Below, one piece after another: positions 5,534 to 9,167 of a stretch of 9,167 nt of DNA (positions are counted from its first letter, which is position 1; every line of letters starts with the position of its first letter). The DNA lies in the NCBI GenBank assembly GCA_029259875.1, contig JAJDEK010000416.1, positions 1 through 9,167 of the forward strand. The letters are read 5' to 3'. This DNA comes from Planctomycetaceae bacterium. GTDB lineage: Bacteria > Planctomycetota > Planctomycetia > Planctomycetales > Planctomycetaceae. The notes beneath the pieces were generated by a model, which was not told the origin of the DNA, did not search any database, and saw only the letters and a program-made list of their open reading frames with translations. Made by a program: the position numbers and the translations under genes.

Positions 5534-7376
5534 AACATCAACGTTGCTCTTTTTTGCAATGCTTGTGATGGGGATCGCAGTGTTGACGGTTCCTGCCATT
5601 CGAAAGCAGTTCTTTTCTGTGTTCTCTTCCGGGAGCAAGAAAAATACGACTTATATTACCGATCAGGTATCACGGGGACCATTCCGCGTGACGGTGACTG
5701 AAAAAGGCCAGTTAGACAGCTTGAATAATGTCACGCTCACCAGCAAGGTCAAAGGCTATACGACGATCATCAGTATCGTTCCCGAAGGGACTATGGTCAA
5801 AGCGGGAGATCTGGTCTGTGAGCTGGACTCTGCAATATTAGTCGATAAAGAAAAGCAGCAACAGATTCAGGTCACGCAGGCAGAAGCAGAACTGAAACAG
5901 GCTACAGAAAACGTTGCCATTCAAAAGACTCAAAATGATAGCGACAATTCAGCGGCTGAACTTGCATTTGAATTAGCCGAACTTGACTTGGAGAAATTTG
6001 AACAGGGAGAATCACAACGCGATATCAACGTCAAACAAGGGGCGATTACCAAAGCCCAGGAAGATCTGCAACGTGCGGAAGAAACGTTTGAATTCTCCAA
6101 ACGAATTGCGAAGAAGGGATATAAAAATCAGAATGATGTGGAAGCAGATCGCATCAATGTTGTGAAAGCACAAATCGATCTGGAGATTGCCAAAGAAGAC
6201 TTAGCAGTCGAAAAAGACTATGTGCAAAAAAGAAAATTAAGAGAATTAAAAGCGGATGTCTTGGAGAAAGAACGAGACCAAGAACGAGTTCGACGGAAAG
6301 GGATTGCGACTTTGGCTCAGTTTGAAGCCAAGCTCAAAGCCGGTCAACTAACGTATGAAGTTGAGAATAGTGAGCTGGAACGATTTCGAGAACAGATTCT
6401 GGCCTGTAAATTGATTGCTCCGCAAAATGGTCAGGTCGTTTATGCCAATCAAGATAGTGGGCGTCGTGGTAGTGGCGAAGATGTGATCGAAGAGGGCACA
6501 GAAGTCCGCGAACGTCAAGCCATCATACAATTACCAGACTTCAGCCTCATGAAAGTAGACGCGCGGATTCACGAATCGAAAATTAGTATGATTCAAGAAG
6601 GTTTGCCCGTTGATATTCGTGTTGATGCCTTTCCAGAACAGACTTACTTGGGTGAAGTCGATCAAGTCTCTTCCGTACCCATTTCCTCCAACTGGATGCG
6701 TCCCGATCTCAAAGAATACAAGGCTTCAATCAAGATCATTCCAAACGGTGCAGATATCACGAAGCTTAAGCCGGGTTTAACTGCTGAAATCGAAATTCGA
6801 ATCGAAGAACGAGATAACGTTTTGCAGGTTCCCGTTCAATCGGTCATTACAATTGGAACCCAGCACTATATTTTTGTGCTTGGCCCGGATGGAGAGGCTG
6901 TCAGAAAATCAATCAAAATCGGTCAGGCCAGTGACACAACGATTGAAATTCTGGAAGGTGTTGAACAAGACGGCGAAGTCATTTTGAATCCTCGTACACA
7001 CTTTGCAGATCAACTGATTGATCTGGAAGAACAAATGGCTCTTGAAAGAAAAGAGCAGGCGAACAAGCAATCGGCCGGTGGTCAACGAAAGACTGGCTCT
7101 GCAAAAACTCAAGCTCCTGGAAAAGCCGGAGGAAAATCAAGTGGTAAGAAGCCAGGCAAATCTTCTGCCAGAGATAAAGGTAACCTCTTAAAGCGTCTTG
7201 ACAAAAACTCAGATGGCAAGATTTCCAAAGAGGAACTTCCCGAGTCAATGCGCGAACGGTTCTCCAGCATGGATGCCAACAAGGACGGTTTTATTACTGC
7301 GGAAGAGCTGAGTAAGCTCCAAGGAAAGAGACCACCCTCAGGAGGGCAACGACCCTCTGGAGGCAAACGACCATGA
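5331..7376 (+). CDS. HlyD/MacA-type periplasmic adaptor with C-terminal EF-hand pair
   Basis: The membrane-fusion adaptor that would link the ABC permease to the TolC-like duct. From ATG 5331 it has 681 residues. In order: a Ser/Pro/Lys-rich cytoplasmic tail ending in KKRRK (about 1-65); one membrane anchor (about 70-90); the first lipoyl half-motif (about 116-170); a long charged coiled coil (about 172-357); the second lipoyl half (about 358-404); beta-barrel and membrane-proximal domains (about 405-555); a Lys/Gly/Ser-rich linker (about 575-617); two EF-hand loops, D624-E635 (DKNSDGKISKEE) and D648-E659 (DANKDGFITAEE); and a PSGGQR/PSGGKR tail. E. coli MacA has about 371 residues, so the N-terminal tail and roughly 120 C-terminal residues are extra. 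The start is uncertain: 5331, 5337 and 5394 are all possible. The anchor begins just after the upstream gene's stop. Its TGA overlaps the ATPase ATG. Confidence 0.93.
   Translation: MKMEFGKTISTNTAREESGPPMSTANPPQGQLKPESPQRKTSNKLSSDLPESSTPSPQKAKKRRKLPKTSTLLFFAMLVMGIAVLTVPAIRKQFFSVFSSGSKKNTTYITDQVSRGPFRVTVTEKGQLDSLNNVTLTSKVKGYTTIISIVPEGTMVKAGDLVCELDSAILVDKEKQQQIQVTQAEAELKQATENVAIQKTQNDSDNSAAELAFELAELDLEKFEQGESQRDINVKQGAITKAQEDLQRAEETFEFSKRIAKKGYKNQNDVEADRINVVKAQIDLEIAKEDLAVEKDYVQKRKLRELKADVLEKERDQERVRRKGIATLAQFEAKLKAGQLTYEVENSELERFREQILACKLIAPQNGQVVYANQDSGRRGSGEDVIEEGTEVRERQAIIQLPDFSLMKVDARIHESKISMIQEGLPVDIRVDAFPEQTYLGEVDQVSSVPISSNWMRPDLKEYKASIKIIPNGADITKLKPGLTAEIEIRIEERDNVLQVPVQSVITIGTQHYIFVLGPDGEAVRKSIKIGQASDTTIEILEGVEQDGEVILNPRTHFADQLIDLEEQMALERKEQANKQSAGGQRKTGSAKTQAPGKAGGKSSGKKPGKSSARDKGNLLKRLDKNSDGKISKEELPESMRERFSSMDANKDGFITAEELSKLQGKRPPSGGQRPSGGKRP
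5408..5415 (+). repeat. Run of eight C in the two-gene overlap
   Basis: Eight consecutive C encode Pro-Pro in both overlapping frames. Losing one C would join the TolC-type frame to the adaptor frame. Gaining one would end the TolC-type protein at a TGA at 5425-5427 and leave the adaptor without an upstream ATG in frame. The count of eight is therefore the one giving two separate proteins. Confidence 0.9.
7200..7307 (+). other. Coding segment for paired EF-hand calcium loops
   Basis: Both 12-residue loops have the ideal calcium ligands D-x-N-x-D-G-x-I-x-x-E-E. The loop starts are 24 residues apart, shorter than the roughly 36 of calmodulin-type pairs and closer to the compact pairs found in bacterial exported proteins. 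The segment lies on the periplasmic side if the single N-terminal anchor is correct. Confidence 0.9.
7335..7370 (+). repeat. Two imperfect 18-base tandem repeats carrying GGAGG
   Basis: The units at 7335-7352 and 7353-7370 match at 15 of 18 bases and encode PSGGQR and PSGGKR at the adaptor C-terminus. Each contains GGAGG. The second copy is correctly placed as the ribosome binding site of the ATPase gene. GAGGG at 7342-7346 can pair with CCCTC at 7353-7357 around a six-base loop, which would leave the second GGAGG exposed. Confidence 0.7.
7359..7363 (+). promoter_or_regulatory. Ribosome binding site of the ABC ATPase gene
   Basis: GGAGG is followed by a nine-base spacer and the ATG at 7373, which overlaps the adaptor stop as ATGA. 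This is the strongest ribosome site in the window and supports coupled translation of adaptor and ATPase. Confidence 0.75.
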
Positions 7377-8086
7377 AGTTGGCTGCACAAGTTGTCAACC
7401 TCAGCAAATTCTACGATCTGGGCTCTGTTGTGGTAAAAGCGCTGCGGGGTGTATCTACCGATTTTCCAGAAGGTGACTTTGTAGCCATCATGGGGTCTTC
7501 CGGAAGCGGCAAGAGTACGCTTCTGAATCTTCTGGGCGCGCTGGACCGTCCCACCAGTGGCCAGTATTTTCTTGGCGGCCACGATGTCTCAACTTTGGAT
7601 GATGATGAACTCTCAGTGATGCGCAACGACATGATTGGTTTCATCTTTCAATCCTTTAACCTGATCGCACAATATACTGTTCTGGAAAATATCGAAGTTC
7701 CGCTATTGTACCGTGCCGGCTATCCTGCAATCGGGCGGGCGGAAAAAGAGTGGTGCATCGAACTAGCGAATATGGTCGGTTTGGGAGACCGTTTGGACCA
7801 TCGTCCCTTTCAGCTCTCTGGTGGACAGCAACAACGTGTTTCCATTGCCCGCGCTCTAGTGAATGATCCGGAAATTATTCTTGCGGATGAACCGACGGGT
7901 AATCTGGATTCAGCCACGGAATCGGAAATTATGACCATACTCCATAATTTGAACGCGGAGGGGCGTACTATCATTATGGTGACACACGAGCCTAGTATCG
8001 CCAAACAAACCAAACGTCAGATTATGATGAAAGACGGAATCATCGAAAGCGAAACCATTTTGCAACCTCCTGCCCTCTCGCATTAA
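7373..8086 (+). CDS. MacB/LolD-type ABC transporter ATP-binding protein
   Basis: A 237-residue cytoplasmic ATPase that should power the adjacent FtsX-type permease. All ABC motifs are intact: Walker A GSSGSGKS at 41-48, Q-loop Gln93, signature LSGGQ at 148-152, Walker B with IILADE at 168-173 (catalytic Glu173), D-loop at about 177-180 and H-loop His205. The segments [33 protein letters not shown] and NLD are typical of the MacB/LolD/FtsE group. Length is normal for a stand-alone subunit; in E. coli MacB the ATPase and permease are fused in one polypeptide, here they are separate genes. The start overlaps the adaptor stop by four bases and follows a good GGAGG, so translation is probably coupled. 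The permease begins 55 bases downstream with no clear terminator between. Stop is TAA. Confidence 0.96.
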   Translation: MKLAAQVVNLSKFYDLGSVVVKALRGVSTDFPEGDFVAIMGSSGSGKSTLLNLLGALDRPTSGQYFLGGHDVSTLDDDELSVMRNDMIGFIFQSFNLIAQYTVLENIEVPLLYRAGYPAIGRAEKEWCIELANMVGLGDRLDHRPFQLSGGQQQRVSIARALVNDPEIILADEPTGNLDSATESEIMTILHNLNAEGRTIIMVTHEPSIAKQTKRQIMMKDGIIESETILQPPALSH

Positions 8087-8141
8087 ATCAGCTAATTTTA
8101 TTTTCGTATCATCTTAATTCAGAGTATTCTCAGGTCCCGGC

Positions 8142-9167
8142 ATGACTCGAATCATTCGTATCATTCGACTCGCTTTGAAAAGCTTATTACTTCATAAGCT
8201 AAGGTCCGGCTTGACGATGTTGGGAATTGTGTTTGGTGTGTTTTCTGTGATTGCCATGTTGGCGATTGGTGAAGGAGCCAGTGCTCAGGCACAAAAACAG
8301 GTGCTGGAACTCGGTGCTACGAATGTGATTGTCCGTAGTGTGAAACCCCCGCTGGAAGTGACACAATCTTCCACTCGCTCTCGCGTACTGCACTATGGTT
8401 TGCTGAGATCAGACTAGAAAATCTTAGTTGATACCTTACCCACAATTGTCAAAGCGGTTCCGATTCGGGAAGTCGGTAGAGAAATTCGCTACCTGAAAGA
8501 TGCAATGAATGCCCGTATTGTGGGTTGCACTGCCGATTACTTAGAAATGAATCATTTGACACTGACACAAGGTCGCTTCCTGACACACAGTGATCAGACA
8601 AAGCTGCTGAATGTGGCTGTGATCGCCAACGATGTCGCAAACACCTTGTTTAAGCATGAAGATCCTGTGGGAAAATCTATACGCATTGGACCGATGTTTT
8701 ATACCGTCATTGGTGTGACCAAAGATCGTACCGCATCGGCAGCCATTGGCGGCAGCCTTTCCGGACAGGATTATAATAAAGATGTTTATGTACCTATCAA
8801 GACACTCCAGGTGCGTGAAGGGGATCTTGATATCAAAAACCAGGCAGGTAGCATGACGGCAGAGCATATTGAACTGCATCAGATTACGCTACGAGTTAAT
8901 GATAAAGACGCAGTATTGCCCACGGCTGAGGCGATCAGAGAGACCTTGGAACAATCGCATGCACGCACCAAAGACTACGCCGTTGTCGTGCCTTTGGAAT
9001 TATTAAAACAAGCCGAGCAGATTCGACTCATCTTTAATGTCGTATTAGGTTCGATCGCCGCCATCAGTCTGGTGGTGGGAGGAATTGGAATTATGAATAT
9101 CATGCTGGCAACCGTTACCGAAAGAACGAGAGAAATCGGCGTACGCCGCGCTCTTGGCGCGCGACAG
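8142..9167 (+). pseudogene. MacB/FtsX-type permease interrupted by an in-frame TAG, cut by the window end
   Basis: From ATG 8142 (CAGG at 8131-8134 upstream) the product starts like a MacB permease: basic [27 protein letters not shown], first membrane segment at about 24-43, then [28 protein letters not shown]. Codon 92 is TAG (8415-8417), leaving a 91-residue fragment. The same frame then runs open for 250 codons to the window edge and encodes the rest of the MacB periplasmic core ([60 protein letters not shown]) and the start of the FtsX membrane domain (about 295-342: [30 protein letters not shown]). There is no frameshift and no visible decay. It could be a young pseudogene, a sequence error or a suppressed stop. 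Other genes here use TAG as a true stop, which argues against general TAG reassignment. An internal ATG at 8505 has no good ribosome site and would lack the first membrane segment. Confidence 0.85.

Noticed and set aside
7109..7582. 157-residue antisense frame across the adaptor-ATPase junction
   Set aside because: It covers the EF-hand and Walker A coding regions in reverse, shows no family resemblance, and both sense genes are certain.
8087..8141. Separate promoter or terminator between ATPase and permease genes
   Set aside because: The 55 bases are AT-rich but show no convincing stem-loop with T-run and no well-spaced promoter hexamers.
8142..8170. Repeated ATCATTCG words at the permease start as a regulatory direct repeat
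   Set aside because: They lie in frame and encode the basic RIIRIIR leader expected before the first membrane segment, so coding explains them.
8415..8417. TAG as a reassigned sense codon (for example pyrrolysine)
   Set aside because: The MarR-type gene and the gene at the left edge both end naturally at TAG, and nothing resembling a pyrrolysine system is in the window. It is not TGA, so selenocysteine does not apply.
8541..8879. 112-residue antisense frame opposite the permease remnant
   Set aside because: The sense strand here encodes clear MacB periplasmic-core sequence; the antisense product has no recognisable features.

Overview
The window reads as accessory or efflux-related DNA from a planctomycete, probably of the moderate-GC Gimesia/Rubinisphaera type. 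This is inferred from three things: an exported formylglycine-type sulfatase, a very long TolC-like protein with an Asp/Pro-rich N-terminal region, and closely spaced EF-hand loops on an envelope protein. No rRNA, tRNA, CRISPR array, insertion sequence or phage gene was recognised.

Layout. Bases 1-410 hold the 3' end of an unrecognised gene on the + strand. It converges, with a 22-base gap, on an exported arylsulfatase-type gene on the - strand (433-1857). A 244-base AT-rich divergent intergenic region follows, carrying two related palindromes. From there to the right edge all genes are on the + strand and look like one efflux operon: a MarR-family regulator (2117-2689), a 924-residue TolC/OEP-type outer-membrane factor (2759-5533), a HlyD/MacA-type periplasmic adaptor (5331-7376), a MacB/LolD-type ABC ATPase (7373-8086) and a MacB/FtsX-type permease (8142 to the window end). 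The gene junctions are tight: about a 200-base out-of-frame overlap, then a 4-base ATGA overlap, then a 55-base gap.

How it would work. The ATPase drives the permease in the inner membrane, the adaptor spans the periplasm, and the TolC-like protein forms the outer-membrane duct. The MarR protein probably represses its own promoter and the operon through the palindrome just upstream of its ribosome binding site. The substrate cannot be read from the sequence.

Most unusual points. (1) The permease has a single in-frame TAG at codon 92, followed by an uninterrupted, family-like reading frame in the same frame to the window edge, so it is a nonsense-mutated gene, a sequence error or a read-through case. 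(2) The adaptor ends in two perfect EF-hand loops, suggesting a calcium-responsive efflux adaptor. (3) The outer-membrane-factor and adaptor genes overlap by up to 203 bases out of frame, with a run of eight C inside the overlap. Loss of one C would fuse the two proteins. (4) The TolC-like protein is about twice the usual size.
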